Part shown: piece after piece, positions 22,017-33,160 of the stretch | Layout of the letters: every line of letters begins with the position of its first letter | Position numbering within the stretch: the first letter of the stretch is position 1 | DNA from: Luidia sarsii | Taxonomy: Eukaryota; Echinodermata; Asteroidea; Paxillosida; Luidiidae | NCBI GenBank assembly: GCA_949987565.1 | Contig: OX465104.1 | Location: 672,978-736,977, forward strand | Length of the DNA stretch: 64,000 bases | Reading direction: 5' to 3' | Program-made: the position numbers and the translations under genes | The notes under the pieces: model-generated | Database searches by the model: none | Told to the model about the DNA's origin: nothing | The model's input: only the letters and a program-made list of their open reading frames with translations

Positions 22017-25000
22017 TTACTTTGGAAGCATGGCAGCGTCCATGGACACCAGCACCACGTTGTCACCGCGGATGAACAGCTGACCAACGTGCCGTCGCTG
22101 AAACTCCTCCGGCTTGATTCTCAGCCGGCCTCCTGACCCCTGACCTTGACCTTTAACCGCCGAGTCCCCAGCCGCCTTGCCAGAAGGCTCTTGCCGGTGG
22201 CTGCCCGATGGAGGGTCCGGGCTTTGGGCTCGCGGGTCTAAGACTTTGGCATGTGCCTCAGTCTGCCCGCTAGTCTCGGCAGAGCCGGTCTCGGTGGATT
22301 CCGAGACTGATGCTGGCTCTCTGTGAAGATGAGGTAGCCTCGTCTCTGAGCTGTCCTCAACATCCAAAGTATTGGCTTTGGAGCTGTGTGAGCCAGCCTC
22401 GTCCTCGAGCTCATCACCAGAGAGTGCAGTCAGCTCCTGCTGCAAGGCTGCCAGCCTCTTCTGAAGGTCCTCAATGTCCTCCTCTTCCTTCTCCTCCTCC
22501 TTCTCGTCCCCCTTCTCCTTCTCCTCCCTCTTCTTCTCCTCTAAGGCCCTCCTCTTTGGTCTCTCTCCAGTCGCCGACGACTTCTTTGGGATGCGATCCT
22601 TTGCTGACGATCGTTGGTGTCTCTCACCAATCCCGTCTGTGGGTTTATCCTCTTGCGAACTCCTCTGACATGTCCTAGGGTCGCTTCCTCCTGAGTGAGT
22701 CGCCGAGTGTTTGCCCAGATGTCTGGTCCTCGGAGGAACTCCTTGCTCAGATCTGCCGGGGTACTTGTGAGTCGTCTTGGCAGCGTCTTTTCTAGTGATG
22801 GGAGTGCCATCCACCGCTTGGCATTCTGCCTGGGATTTAGCTGTCTGCTCCTGGATTCTAGAGCACTCCATAATCTGATGGGATGAAAGAAAAAGGACAA
22901 TTTGGGCTGTATCAAGAGTTGAAGAGGACCTTTTACACTCTGCCCGAACAGACTGCAACAGATTGATCTAAAAAGGAAACCTATTCAAGCTTGGCATTCA
23001 GAATGCTCTACATGCTCCAGTGGTCAGGCAGGGTGGATGACCCTCCATGCTCCAACGCTGTACAAAGACATAAGCAATGATGGTCATTGGAATCCAGCAG
23101 TCGCCTGACAATGGGCAGAGTACACACTACCCGAAACATAGAGTTACCAGCTCTTTTCAGAGCCACACTTCGTCTCAATGGAGATGACTTTCACGCTGTC
23201 ATCGCAATCCTTCTACATTATGTGTAAGTTTCTCAAAACAGAGACAAGAAACGACCGAGTCTACCTTTGAGAAAGTGAGTTTCTCTTCGTGATGAAAACG
23301 CTTTCCAGTTGATGGTAACCTCCATACTTCATCCACGTCAACAAGAGCCTGAGCATGTATGAGGAGAGAGCCGTCTTAGCCTAACTGACGAGTAGTGACA
23401 ACCTAAGGACAGCACTTAAAGACCAACCAGTTGGGAAGAATACACAAGCTTTGGTGGCAAAGAGTTCTTCATCTGCACCTGGGTGATGGAAAGAGCTGCA
23501 GGATGGTATTGTGATGTTACTGTTTAATTGTGATGGGGGCTATTTTGCCTTTGTAGAGGACAGATCTCCATTGAACGTTACGTATCATGAATGTCGGGGA
23601 TGGACCTTATGCACAGTGCAGCTGTCTTGTCTTGCTCTCATTCACACGAAGAAGGCCCAGGCTATGGCTGGGACTCATAAACCATACGGCTAATCACAAC
23701 TTACGATGAGCTATCCATCGCAAATTGGGTTACAATGCATCGTAAGGCTTTGTGAAATCCACCCAAGATCCTATTTAATGGCTATTGCTGCAGTTGCTAC
23801 TGGCACAGCCACTGGCAATGAAGCATGGCCGATCCCCTTTGAAGGAGGTAGCCATAGGCGTAGACCTACCGCCTACTCACCATGTTGAAGAACTTGTCAA
23901 AGCTGACCACATATCCGGTGCAGATGCCTCTCAGGCTCTTGAAGGACCTGGTGCAGACCCTGACCTTACAGCGCTGGTTCATGCAACGGTAGAGCACTGA
24001 GTGAGGACCCTGGGAGATCTCTGTCAAGGTGAGGTGCAGGGAAGGTATATCTGGTTTGGCATGTCACTGCTTCGATGGTCCCATTACCCACTTGGCACAG
24101 TGCTACTCAACAGTGCTGGTGATGGCCACATGGGTTTGGCTTTCTTATAATGTGCCATTTTCAAATCTAAAAATAAGGAGGGCCTGACCATTTTGAGAAA
24201 GTAAGCAGTTTGCAACATTTTGCATATCATTTTCAAATTTCGCCAAATAATTGAGATATAGTAAATGCCAGTGAAATCAATCATTTAGAGTACACTAAGT
24301 GTACTAAGTGCACCAGTGCTCTGAAGTCGGAGGTCCTGGCACGAACAGCCTTAACTCTACCTGTACCTTGCTGGTTGAATATAACCTGCCTGCGATTAAC
24401 TTGCGATTTGTCGCATAGGGTCATAAAGGTCAGTATTGCCAATGTACGTTTCTGAACGTTATCTACTGGACTCGTTCTTGTCTATTCATTCAACTGACCA
24501 GACATGCGTGTGATGACGTTCCTGTAGACATAGTCCTTGTACTTGGTGCTGTCTATGAGCATATCCTGAGTGGCTCTGAAGCCAGGCCCCTGGGGGATGC
24601 TGCGTACGCCCTGTCAACAGAAATTCACAAAACTCACTACACTGTATTTCAGATTCCTCATTCATGGCATTACTGCAGTAGAATAGGGCCTACTTAGCAA
24701 TAGCATACATACAATCTCTGCAAATCTTTGACATAAATCAAGCGTCAGCAAGACTTCCTCCGCCCCCCCCCCAAAAAAAAAAAAAAAAAAAAAAAACAGC
24801 ACATGGTGGGATTTTGGTATCCTCCCTTAGGTTAGTCCGAGTAACTTGAACCGGACAAGTCACCCTTTTTTTTTTTAGGGTCGGCTCACTCGGCTGACAG
24901 TCACCCGACCCTCAAAATTTCAAATTTCGATAAAAAAAGGGTGACTTGTCCGGTTCAAGTTACTCGGACTAACCTTAAGTTGGGAAGAGGAAAGAAAGGT

Positions 25001-25848
25001 TACAATTATTGCATCTAGAAAAATTAAACCGGGTAACACTGCCTTGTAACTCCACTTGGTATCCTACCAAATAATAAATTATTATAATGATTAGAGAGTT
25101 ATATCAAATTACAAATTCTATGCACAATTTCATGTATCGACATGTCCTAGGGTCAGGGTTTAGGATTTGTGTCTACAGGAGGTATTCTTTCCCACTTTTC
25201 ATGAAAAACAAAAGGCTAGAAATCTTTGAAAAAATAGGCCTACCACTGAACATTTGAACCTCGGCCTTTACTGGCAAAGTAATCTTATTCTTAGCCTTAA
25301 ACTTGACCCAGACCCTCGGTACCCTCTTCAAGAGGAGTCTTGGTACAGGGGATCTGGACCCTGCTTTGCAATCTGTCTTATCCTTAACATGCCTCGGTAC
25401 CCAAGTCTCAACTTAGTCAAGGGAAACACTTCCAGTTCCACGGGGCACATGTCCAACTTGCAGAAATGTCACAATTACAAATGCTACGTCCGTTTGTGTG
25501 TGTGTTGGTACAATTTTAGACCCTTCCAAGTGCTCCATATTCCTAAGAATGGCAAAGGGTAGTTATTTTAGACAACTCGGGGCTCACCTTTTGTTTTCTT
25601 TCGGCTGCCTTTGAAACATTTGCCTGACCGTCTCTCCGTTGAACGGTTTGGCGTGAGCTTTGCCCAGACGTAACCTTCGCATATTCCCACAAATTGTTGA
25701 AAATAGTCGCCCTGGGAGACGGCAACTGTACAGAGGGCGAGTACAGCGCCTTGAGCGGGTTGAAATTCGGAGAAAGTAGGTTCGTTTCGTCGGATTCATC
25801 TTCGCTACTTGACTTCGACATCTTTTCCGAGTTCATGGGCGCAGCCAT
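22017..25848 (-). CDS. LSM11: U7 snRNP-specific Sm-like protein LSM11 (complete, 5 exons)
   Basis: Sm-ring subunit of the U7 snRNP, which acts in 3' processing of replication-dependent histone pre-mRNAs. Exons in reading order: 25848-25588, 24610-24499, 24020-23881, 23348-23265 and 22874-22017. Splice sites and phases (0, 1, 0, 0) agree and give 484 residues, longer than the human protein (about 360). The N-terminal block FNPLKALYSPSVQLPSP followed by FNNLWEYAKV matches the conserved LSM11 N-terminus. Exon 2 ends in RNVITRMS. Exon 3 holds the Sm1 motif (VCTRSFKSLRGICTGYVVSF, then DKFFNM) and exon 4 continues ALVDVDEVW. The last exon holds a long charged insertion with a Glu/Lys-rich stretch and a short predicted coiled coil (LQKRLAALQQELTAL), then Sm2 (RRHVGQLFIRGDNVVLVS). 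The interrupted Sm fold is the LSM11 hallmark. ATG 25848 is the first Met of the open frame and starts MAAPMNSEKMSK. It is convergent with the DAGL gene and head-to-head with the gene at 26199. Confidence 0.92.
23095..23205. repeat. Dispersed repeat family 4
   Basis: CGCCTGACAATGGGCAGAGT ... GAGTTACCAGCTCTTTTCAG ... CTCAATGGAGATGACTTTCA, in the last LSM11 intron. Confidence 0.6.
23665..23768 (-). mobile_element. MITE family 2, truncated
   Basis: CATAAACCATACGGCTAATC to AAGGCTTTGTGAAATCCACC; left half missing. LSM11 intron. Confidence 0.65.
24163..24245 (+). mobile_element. Hairpin-family fragment
   Basis: AGGAGGGCCTGACC ... GAGAAAGTAAGCAGTTTGCAACATTTTGCATATCA: both ends of the family with the hairpin core deleted. 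Confidence 0.5.
24831..24975. mobile_element. MULE-like palindromic MITE
   Basis: Near-perfect palindrome from TTAGTCCGAGTAACTTGAAC to GTTCAAGTTACTCGGACTAA, arms about 60 bp, with poly-T/A blocks inside. Flanks CCCTTAGGT and ACCTTAAGT agree at 7 of 9 positions, compatible with a 9-bp target duplication. A second copy is at 40534. Located in LSM11 intron 1. Confidence 0.8.
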
Positions 25849-26198
25849 TTTGAATATTTAATTTGACTCCAACACTATCACGTATCAACATTTTTCTGAG
25901 CAGATTTAGTCTTTTTTATTTAACTTAGAAACCAATGAAAAATAATCAAGACTTTTTTATATAATAATTCTGTATAATATATTTCTTTTGTGTATTTATA
26001 TAACTAAAATAATATATGTCAAACAATATTTATTTACTTGACAACTTGCAACGCTCATTAAATGGTAGACTGGTTCCCTTCGGATATCTCCATTGTCAAA
26101 CATTGATCAGGGTACCAGACTACCTATACAACCCGTTGATCCCCATGTAAAAAAGCTGAACCGTCTGCTTGAAAACTTGGAGGGAATCCCCGAACAAA
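25849..26198. promoter_or_regulatory. Head-to-head intergenic interval (putative bidirectional promoter)
   Basis: Only 350 bp separate the LSM11 start codon (minus) from the start codon of the CCDC166-like gene (plus), so both 5' UTRs and promoters must fit here. The interval is AT-rich around 25900-26050 and free of recognisable repeats. No individual promoter element is convincing. Confidence 0.45.
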
Positions 26199-29100
26199 AT
26201 GCCTCCAAAAAAGGGCAAGGGAAAGAAAGGGAAAAAGGGGAAGAAAGCTGCCGATGGCGAGGAAGGCTTCGAGACTCCAGAACCGACAGAAAAGGAAAAT
26301 TTGCTGAAAACAGAGTAAGTTATATTGCATTTGTTTTGAGGTTGGTTTTTGTTTTCATTTTGGTGACTTTACTTTTTGCAGTGTACTATTGTAATGTACT
26401 CAGTACTGGCCTTTAAATTGATAACAATTATTATAATTATAAAATTATATTATGTGTACACAAACTTGCTTTACCTTATAAACATAGGCACAATTACTCG
26501 TGCAGTGGTTGTACCACTTAAAGTAATAATAGTTTGTCCTTTAAACTTTAGTTTAGTAAAAACAAACAAAGTAAAGGAAAAATGGGAATATTTTTAAGCA
26601 ATTAAAAAAAAAACAGGAATAGAAAATTGGACTGGACCTTGGGTGGATTTCAGAAAGCCTCAAGATGGATAATCCAATTAAATTTTAAGTTGCCATAGGT
26701 TGTAACTTGTATGGTTTCTGTGCATCGCTCAATCTTGCGATTGATCGTAAACTGCAATGACAGAATGAGTTTGGTGAAATCGACCTCAGGACTTGACCTC
26801 GGGACCTATGGCTTAAAACAATGTACTCTTACCACCTGAGTTATCCAGCACTTGGATTGTGGCCTTCCCAAATACTAAAAAACCTATTCAGTAATCAACT
26901 ATCATTGCTGGGATGGGGGTGCCAGCCAGAAGCAATTACTATCTAGCAGTTGAATGCCGTGTGTCTCCAGTTTGCATGCAGATGCAAACAACCAATTATT
27001 ATTACTTGTAAACCTGGCTACAGTATTCCGGGGATCACACAAAGTGGATGCATGTCAAAATCCAGGGGTGTCAAAATCAAGTGAGAACCAATAAACCATG
27101 TAAATGTGACAGAGTTGTATTACTAGGGTAAGTATTAAGTGCAGGTATTTTCGACCGGGAGGGGAATTCGACCAGCTGTAGGGGTCCTATACAAAAACTA
27201 CACAGCTGGTCAAATTTTTAGCTTTTCTTAAACGGTTGAATACCCCTGCTTTTTCCCTACACTACATTAATGGCCATTTGTTCCCTGTTATTTCCTCAGG
27301 TTGGATTCTCTCACTGAGGAACTGACTGGCATCAAGAAGAAGGTGGAGGAACTGTATCCTTTGATCAAAGTTTTCTTGGCCGTTTCTCAATTTGTTTGAA
27401 AGTGTGCAGTCAGTTTTTCCGTTATTTGTTTGACAAAAAGTGGTTTGATGGAAAGGGGCATTAAATGATTTCAGTGCTGGCAAGAATGTAACTTGCGATT
27501 TGAAACTTTAGTGTTATATCAGAACATCTTCTTCCTTCATTCAGCCTCTCTCTGTGATTCCCTTCCTGGTTCATGTTTTCCCAAGCCTATTATCTTGCCC
27601 TTTTTAAGAGCAATGTCAATTCCTATCTCCAGCCTTCCTGGGACCCTCTCTATATCTCCTTCTTTCCTTAGCCCTTAACCTTTTTGACAACCATATTTAT
27701 TCATTTGGTGGTCATCGAATTATTTATTTCGCCGCCGAATGAACCATTTTTTTTTCATCCAAATATTGAATGCCCTCAGAGTCTATCTGAATACCTAGTC
27801 TAGAATCATGTTTTAGCATGGGTATTTTTTACACACAAAAAAGAATTGGAAAGCTCCTTAACCGGTAATTTTCTTGCAGACGTAAAGAGAATGAGTGGTT
27901 GCAACAAGAAGCGCATCAGACAAGAGTGGAAAGTGTAAGTTTGGATTTTTTATTAAAAGAGGTTATTGTCGGTTTAAATTTGAATGATTAAACCCTGATT
28001 CATCAGATAACAAATATTACTGTGGTAGCTTTAGGCTTGGACAATCATAGGGAGCAACAAAAGGCCATTTGAAATCTTACGCGGTGTGTCACTCAGTCAG
28101 GACATGAAATCATGCGAAGACATTGTTTCCATGTCATTGCTTACTTCTTTTGAATTGATTTGGCAAGTCTTTGTTCAGCTTCAGATGCATGGGGATGGTT
28201 TGTTTTCAACCAGGGGGCCACTTTCATGCAGCTGCTCAAACAATCAATCGCTCATCCCCGTAGTCTGACCGACCGTTGGTGCACTGATGCACGAACCTCT
28301 TCCACTCTCCCCTAACCTTGGTCTTCCCTATCAAGTCGTATATGGGGTCGATGGTCCATTCCTTTTCATCATTCAGCCACTGTCTCCCGGGTCTGCCTCT
28401 TTTGTTTTGACCCTCTGTTAATTCTAGTGTTATGTCCTTTGCTTGGCGCTAGGCCATTTTCTAGTGCCTGTGACTGCCGGAGTCTGCCGCTTTTTTTTTT
28501 TTTTTTAATGGGCCATCTTCAAAACTCGCTAAACAATCAGAAGCAATAGATATAGTTTCTGTGAAATGAACTCATTTAGACTAAACTTCTATGTATGTGG
28601 TTGAGTCAAACCTGGCAGAAGGTGGAATGAATCTGTGTGGCTTTTGTCGATGGACTTTCTCTCCGAGGTAAAAAGAGGGCTCTGTGTGTGTAGTACAGTG
28701 GAGCTCAGTGCTACCATGCATGTGCTCCGTGTGTCTGAGTAGTGCATGCACTGAAGACCCTTTGGACTGTAGGCTGGCCTTCACTCTTTGTGGGCAAATC
28801 TTCAAGATGGTCGGCCACAACCGAGCATGGCATTTGCAGTCATGGTCCACAGAGGAATAATCATCAATGCATTGGCTCATTCCTCTACCCTAAGGCCACT
28901 TCTGAGATTTCTTACTGAGCCTACCAAAGCAATTGCTTTTCTACGGAAGTAGCTCTATGGAATTGAGCCTTGCATCACGACAGGGATGCTTTGAAAGGCC
29001 CCCGGTTCTCTTTTTGTTCACCTTTCTCTTCCCCTCTTTCTCTCCATTTCCTGGGAGCAGCATGAGTACATGTCCTACATGTCCAAGAAGGCTCACAAGC

Positions 29101-32100
29101 GTCAGACCACCATTGTGACACTGAGTGACCAGAACCAGCAGGAGATTCAGCTGATCAACGAGCAGAAGGAACATATGCTGGCAGAGTACGAGCAGAAGAA
29201 ACAAGGTACAGACAGGGTATTCTCCCCCAGGCAATGATAAGATTGGAAGTACCAAGTGGAATGTTTGCGATGACACCATGTAAATCATCTCTTAAGAGAA
29301 GGAGTATGATAAGATGTGAAGGTTTGCATGGTGGAAGTACCAAGTAGAAGGTTTGCGGTGACACCCTGTATAAGCAAATCTCTTTTGAGACTTCTTAAAA
29401 TTTAGTGGGCCTGACGTTTCGATCCTAGCAGGACCTTTCTCAAAGGCAGAGAGAGGCACAAAGGCACTCTGCCTTTGAGAAAGGTCCTGCTAGGATCGAA
29501 ACGTCAGGGCCACTAAATTTTAAGATTTACATTTTGGTAATTTTAGTCAGTAAGCAGTTTGCAACATTTTTGTATATCACCTCTTTTGAGACACAGTAAA
29601 ATGGCCAAGAAAACTTTTACTGAACCCGGGACTTGAACCCCAGACCTCTGGATTAATGTACCAGTGCTCTTCCATCTGAGCTATCCAGCCCTTAGATGGT
29701 GGCCTCCCAAATAGTCAACTAGTCTTTGCCGCTGCAGACTATTTGGGAAGGCCGCCATCTAAGTCGCTGGATAACTCAGATGATAGGAGCGCTGGTACGG
29801 AAAAAAACACAGGTCTCGAGTTCAAGTCCTGGCTCAGTCAAAGTTTCCAAAAGTTCCCAGTCAGTTTTCCTTTATTTTTTGAATTTGTTTACAACCTTTT
29901 GTGATTTGTGATTAAATCTTGATGACTCATTACTTGGACTCGGACTCAGAAGATTTGACTCAAATGGGGACTCGATATATTGTGACTCCAATACAAGTCT
30001 ATAAAAAAGTAGAGGGCCTGACGTCTCAACCTAGCAGGAACTTTCTGCCTTTGAGAAATGTCCTGCCAAGATGGACACTTGAGGCCTTCTGCCCGCTGAT
30101 TGGGATGTTTCAGTTTGTGACCTCTTTGTTCTGACTCTCTGCCCTTTAGTCCTGAGAGACTCACTGATGGAGAAAGAGGCAGAGCTAGCCAAAACCAGGA
30201 AGGAACTGGATGAGCTGGAAGAGTATAAGGTAAGCCCATGGCATCCAAGATTGCATCTCTGAATTAGCAGCCTCCTTCTTATTAGCTTGAACACTGTTAT
30301 ATGCCAGATTTCTTGAGAATGAAAGAATATACCATATCACAGTGTGGTGCTGTATCTTGAAGGTTGTTAACTTTAATTGTGCAAGTCTTGAGAGCACCAA
30401 AGCTGAGATGTAGTTGAAGAATCCCTTCTGAAAATGCTTAAGAATTTATTGCTGCCAAAATAGCTTGTCTCTTCTAATCCCTCTCCCTCTCTTCCACCCC
30501 TCCCCTTCTCTCTCGTCCTCCCTCTCCCTCACCCTCTCTCTCTCTCTCCCTCTTCATCTCCTCCCTTTCCCTCTCCTCTCTCCCTTCCTCTCCCTCCCCC
30601 TCTCTTTCTCTCTCTCTCTCCTTCTCCCCTTCCCCTCTCCCTCTCCCTCTCCCTTACCCTCTCCCTCTCCCTCTCCCTCTTCATCTCCTCCCTCTCCCTC
30701 TCCTCTCTCCCTCTCCCTTCCTCTCCCTCACTCCCCCTCTCCCTCCCTCCCCTCCCTCTTTCTCTCTCCTTCTCCCCTCTCCCTTTCCCTCTCCCTCTCC
30801 CTCTCCCTCCCTCTCTCCCTCTCTCCCTCCCTCTCCGTCTCCCTCTCCCTTTCCCTCTCCCTCTCCCTCTCTCCCTCCCTCTCCCTCCTCACAGCGCCTG
30901 CAACAAGAGCAGGTCAAGAGGATACGAGACCTTGAGAAGGAGGTGCTCAGGATGCGTGGCAAGCACACAGAGACCATTCAGAAATTCAAGTCCCAGTTCC
31001 TGAAGGAGAAGCGAGAGTACCAGGGAGAGTCAGAGGCTAAGATTCAGGAGGTTGGCAAGCAGGCCAACAGGGTGAGTACTGGCTATGGCTACGGCTAATG
31101 GCCACACACTTGCTGATGCTTTGGTGCAGCCAGATGCTCTGTTGCCCACAGCACCAGCCATAGCCCTTAATACCACTCAGGGGCCAATTTCTAAAGAGCT
31201 TGACTGGCGTGAACATTTGCTAGACTGTGCAAGTAAGCCCAGTACTAGTCAATTCTAGTGATTCGAGAAAAACTACAACATTTTAAATTGAAATTTGAAT
31301 TGACGGGTGACTTTTGACTCAGACTTGACACTCAACCTGTGACTCAGACTCGACCTGGATGACTCGTGACTGGGACTCAGATTTGGGAGATTTGAATCAA
31401 ACACGGACTCGATTTATTGTGATTCAAATACAAGTCTGACAAAAGAAGTCGAGGTCTTAATGTTTCAATCCTAGCATGAACGTTCTTTAAGGCCCTGTAC
31501 TGTTTTTTAGTTTTGCATTGTGCTCATTTTAATCTCAAAATTTAGTGGGTCTAACGTTTTGATCCTAGCAGGACCTTTCTCAAAGGCAGAGAAAGAGAAA
31601 GGTCCTGCTAGGATCAAAACGTCAGGCCCACTAAATTTTGACATTTGCATTTTAGTAATTTTAGTCAGCAAGCAGTTTGCAACATTTTTGTATATCACTT
31701 GTGCTCATTTTAGTTAGTGAGCAGTGAACATTATTTAATATTCCAGATGGGAGTCTGTCAAACAGTCAATCATAGAGCCTGACAATTACATCCAAGAAGA
31801 GTCTGGATTCTAGCCTCCTATGACACTAAGTCTCTCCCCTGTTGCCCCCTGATCCTGCCCAGGAAGCCATGCACTGCCTACAGGAGCACACGGGTCGCAT
31901 CAAGCAGGAGAACCGCACGCTACGCCAGGAGCTTCTAGGCCTGATCCAGCGATCCAGGGCCCTGAATGAGCACAAGACCCAGCTGGAGGGTCAGCGGAAG
32001 GAGCTGGTCAGGGAGCAGCAGTACGCCGCTGACCTGAAGCGCTTGCAGGGCACTAGGCAGCACAAGGTGCTCAAGGCCTTTGGTATGCTAGAGGGCAAGG

Positions 32101-32105
32101 AGTGA
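26199..32105 (+). CDS. CCDC166: CCDC166-like coiled-coil protein (complete, 7 exons)
   Basis: Exons: 26199-26314, 27300-27353, 27880-27934, 29061-29205, 30150-30229, 30895-31071 and 31863-32105. Phases agree throughout and give 289 residues ending GMLEGKE-stop. The N-terminus is strongly basic (MPPKKGKGKKGKKGKK). From about residue 38 the protein is nearly all heptad-like coiled coil, with no membrane segment or enzymatic motif. The segment YKRLQQEQVKRIRDLEKEVL, then RMRGKHTET, resembles the corresponding part of vertebrate CCDC166, a DUF4515-type coiled-coil family related to basal-body and ciliary proteins. That homology is from memory; a ciliary role is inference. The donor after exon 2 (CT/gtatcc) is the weakest junction. 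The start was chosen because ATG 26199 opens the basic block and is in phase with exon 2. Exon 6 begins directly at the end of a 430-bp CT-rich tract, and a 41-bp repeat array follows the stop by about 70 bp. Confidence 0.8.
26640..26792 (+). mobile_element. MITE family 2
   Basis: GGGTGGATTTCAGAAAGCCT to GAGTTTGGTGAAATCGACCT with the shared TATGGTTTCTGTGCATCGCT block. Intron 1 of the CCDC166-like gene. Confidence 0.7.
26795..27062 (-). mobile_element. tRNA-derived SINE (minus strand)
   Basis: Reverse complement of the 13413 element: GACTTGACCTCGGGACCTAT (B box complement), CCACCTGAGTTATCCAGCAC (A box complement), then GGGGGTGCCAGCCAGAAGCA and GATGCAAACAACCAATTATT. Confidence 0.7.
27490..27690 (+). 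mobile_element. LINE 3' remnant
   Basis: Degenerate coding end of a non-LTR retrotransposon reverse transcriptase (frames reading SASLCDSLPGSCF and FKSNVNSYLQPS) followed by CTTAGCCCTTAACC. It is clearly the same sequence as 54895-55139 in opposite orientation. Intron 2 of the CCDC166-like gene. Confidence 0.65.
28236..28431 (-). mobile_element. LINE reverse-transcriptase C-terminus remnant
   Basis: A minus-strand open stretch reads KRGRPGRQWLNDEKEWTIDP and then LIGKTKVRGEWKRFVHQ, ending at a stop at 28236. The pattern GRP.RQW.D...EW......L...A.....W..FV is typical of the extreme C-terminus of non-LTR retrotransposon polyproteins. A poly-T run at 28489-28506 lies on the far side. Intron 3. 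Confidence 0.6.
29225..29391. repeat. Dispersed repeat family 4, two diverged pieces
   Basis: AGTACCAAGTGGAATGTTTGCGATGACACCATGTA and a second AGTACCAAGTAGAAGGTTTGCGGTGACACC...TCTCTTTTGAGAC; the latter hosts the hairpin insertion at 29392. Confidence 0.65.
29392..29580 (+). mobile_element. Hairpin element, 12-bp target duplication
   Basis: Short arm TTAAAATTTAGTGGGCC..., loop near 29455, long arm to GCAACATTTTTGTATATCAC. Perfect 12-bp direct repeats CTCTTTTGAGAC at 29380-29391 and 29581-29592. It inserted into a family-4 repeat. Confidence 0.9.
29615..29890. mobile_element. Two tRNA-derived SINEs in inverted orientation
   Basis: 29615-29735 is minus strand (GGGACTTGAACCCCAGACCT, GAGCTATCCAGCCCTTAGAT) and 29738-29890 plus strand (CGCCATCTAAGTCGCTGGATAACTC, TCGAGTTCAAGTCCTGG). 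They meet around AGTCTTTGCCGCTGCAGACT. Intron 4 of the CCDC166-like gene. Confidence 0.75.
30466..30894. repeat. CT-rich polypyrimidine array fused to a splice acceptor
   Basis: About 430 bp of CTCCCTCTCC-type repeats ending CCTCACAG/CGCCTG, the acceptor of CCDC166-like exon 6. Confidence 0.92.
31532..31698 (+). mobile_element. Hairpin element, 14-bp target duplication
   Basis: ATCTCAAAATTTAGTGGGTC to GCAACATTTTTGTATATCAC, loop at about 31588. Perfect 14-bp direct repeats TTGTGCTCATTTTA at 31518-31531 and 31699-31712. Last intron of the CCDC166-like gene. Confidence 0.9.
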
Positions 32106-32175
32106 GGACCGCTGGCTGGCAGTGGTGCCAGGGATGGCTAAACCATGCTGTGGAGCAATGGACCTTTTTCCCTCA

Positions 32176-32680
32176 AAATCACCTTAGGCTCCGGTTCCAG
32201 GTTTGCCTTTTTCCTAAACCCGCCTTAGGCTCCGGTTCCAGGTTTGCCTTTTTCCTAAACCCGCCTTAGGCTTCGGTTCCAGGTTTGCCTTTTTCCTAAA
32301 CCCGCCTTAGGCTTCGGTTCCCGGTTTGCCTTTTTCCTAAACCCGCCTTAGACTTTGGTTCCAGCTTTGCCTTTTTCCTAAACCCGCCTTAGACTTTGGT
32401 TCCAGCTTTGCCTTTTTCCTAAACCCACCTTAGACTTCGGTTCCAGGTTTGCCTTTTTCCTAAACCCGCCTTAGACTTTGGTTCCAGCTTTGCCTTTTTC
32501 CTAAACCCGCCTTAGACTTCGGTTCCAGGTTTGCCTTTTTCCTAAACCCACCTTAGACTTCAGTTCCAGGTTTGCCTTTTTCCTAAACCCACCTTAGGCT
32601 CTGGTTCCAGGTTTGTCAGTTTTTCCCAAAACCAGCCTTAGGCTTCGGTTCCAGCTTAGCCTCTTTTCCCTAATCCTGCC
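32176..32680. repeat. 41-bp tandem array in the 3' region of the CCDC166-like gene
   Basis: About 12 copies of a 41-bp unit (GCCTTAGGCTCCGGTTCCAG plus GTTTGCCTTTTTCCTAAACCC) starting about 70 bp after the stop codon, so probably transcribed as 3' UTR. Confidence 0.95.
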
Positions 32681-32739
32681 TTTTTGTGCTTGAGCAAATG
32701 CTGGTGCTCAAGCAGCCCTATAAAATAAGCCCCTGGTCG

Positions 32740-33160
32740 GTGAGACAGTCAGTTGGCTCAATCGGTTGGTCAGATGCTTGGTCGATTGGTTTCTTGGTTG
32801 GTTGGTTGCTTGGTCGATTGGTTTCATGGTTGGTCGGTTGCTTATAATGGTTGGTCAGATGGACAACCAATTGTTTGGTTCCAAGGTGGATTGCATGGTT
32901 AGTTCGCCAGTCAGGCAGACAAATGATTGATTGGTTGATTGATATGGTGATTGTTTAGACAGCTGGTTGTCTGGTCAGTTGTTAGATGGTCGATTGATTG
33001 ATTGGTTGGTTAGTTTGATACTTTACTTTCGATCGATTGGTTGGTTGCTTTACCAGTTGGTGGGATTACTCTCTCATTACTCTGATTGGTCAATTGGGAA
33101 GATCAGTTTGTTGTTCGACTGATTACTTGATTGATTTGCCAGTCAACCCCTTCCTCTATC
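32740..33160. repeat. GGTTGGTT/GATTGATT low-complexity tract
   Basis: Irregular GATTGGTTGGTTGCTTGGTC-type repeats following the 41-bp array. Confidence 0.8.

Noticed and set aside
22310..22678. Plus-strand frame inside LSM11
   Set aside because: Antisense shadow of the LSM11 last exon, which has clear Sm2 and splice evidence on the minus strand.
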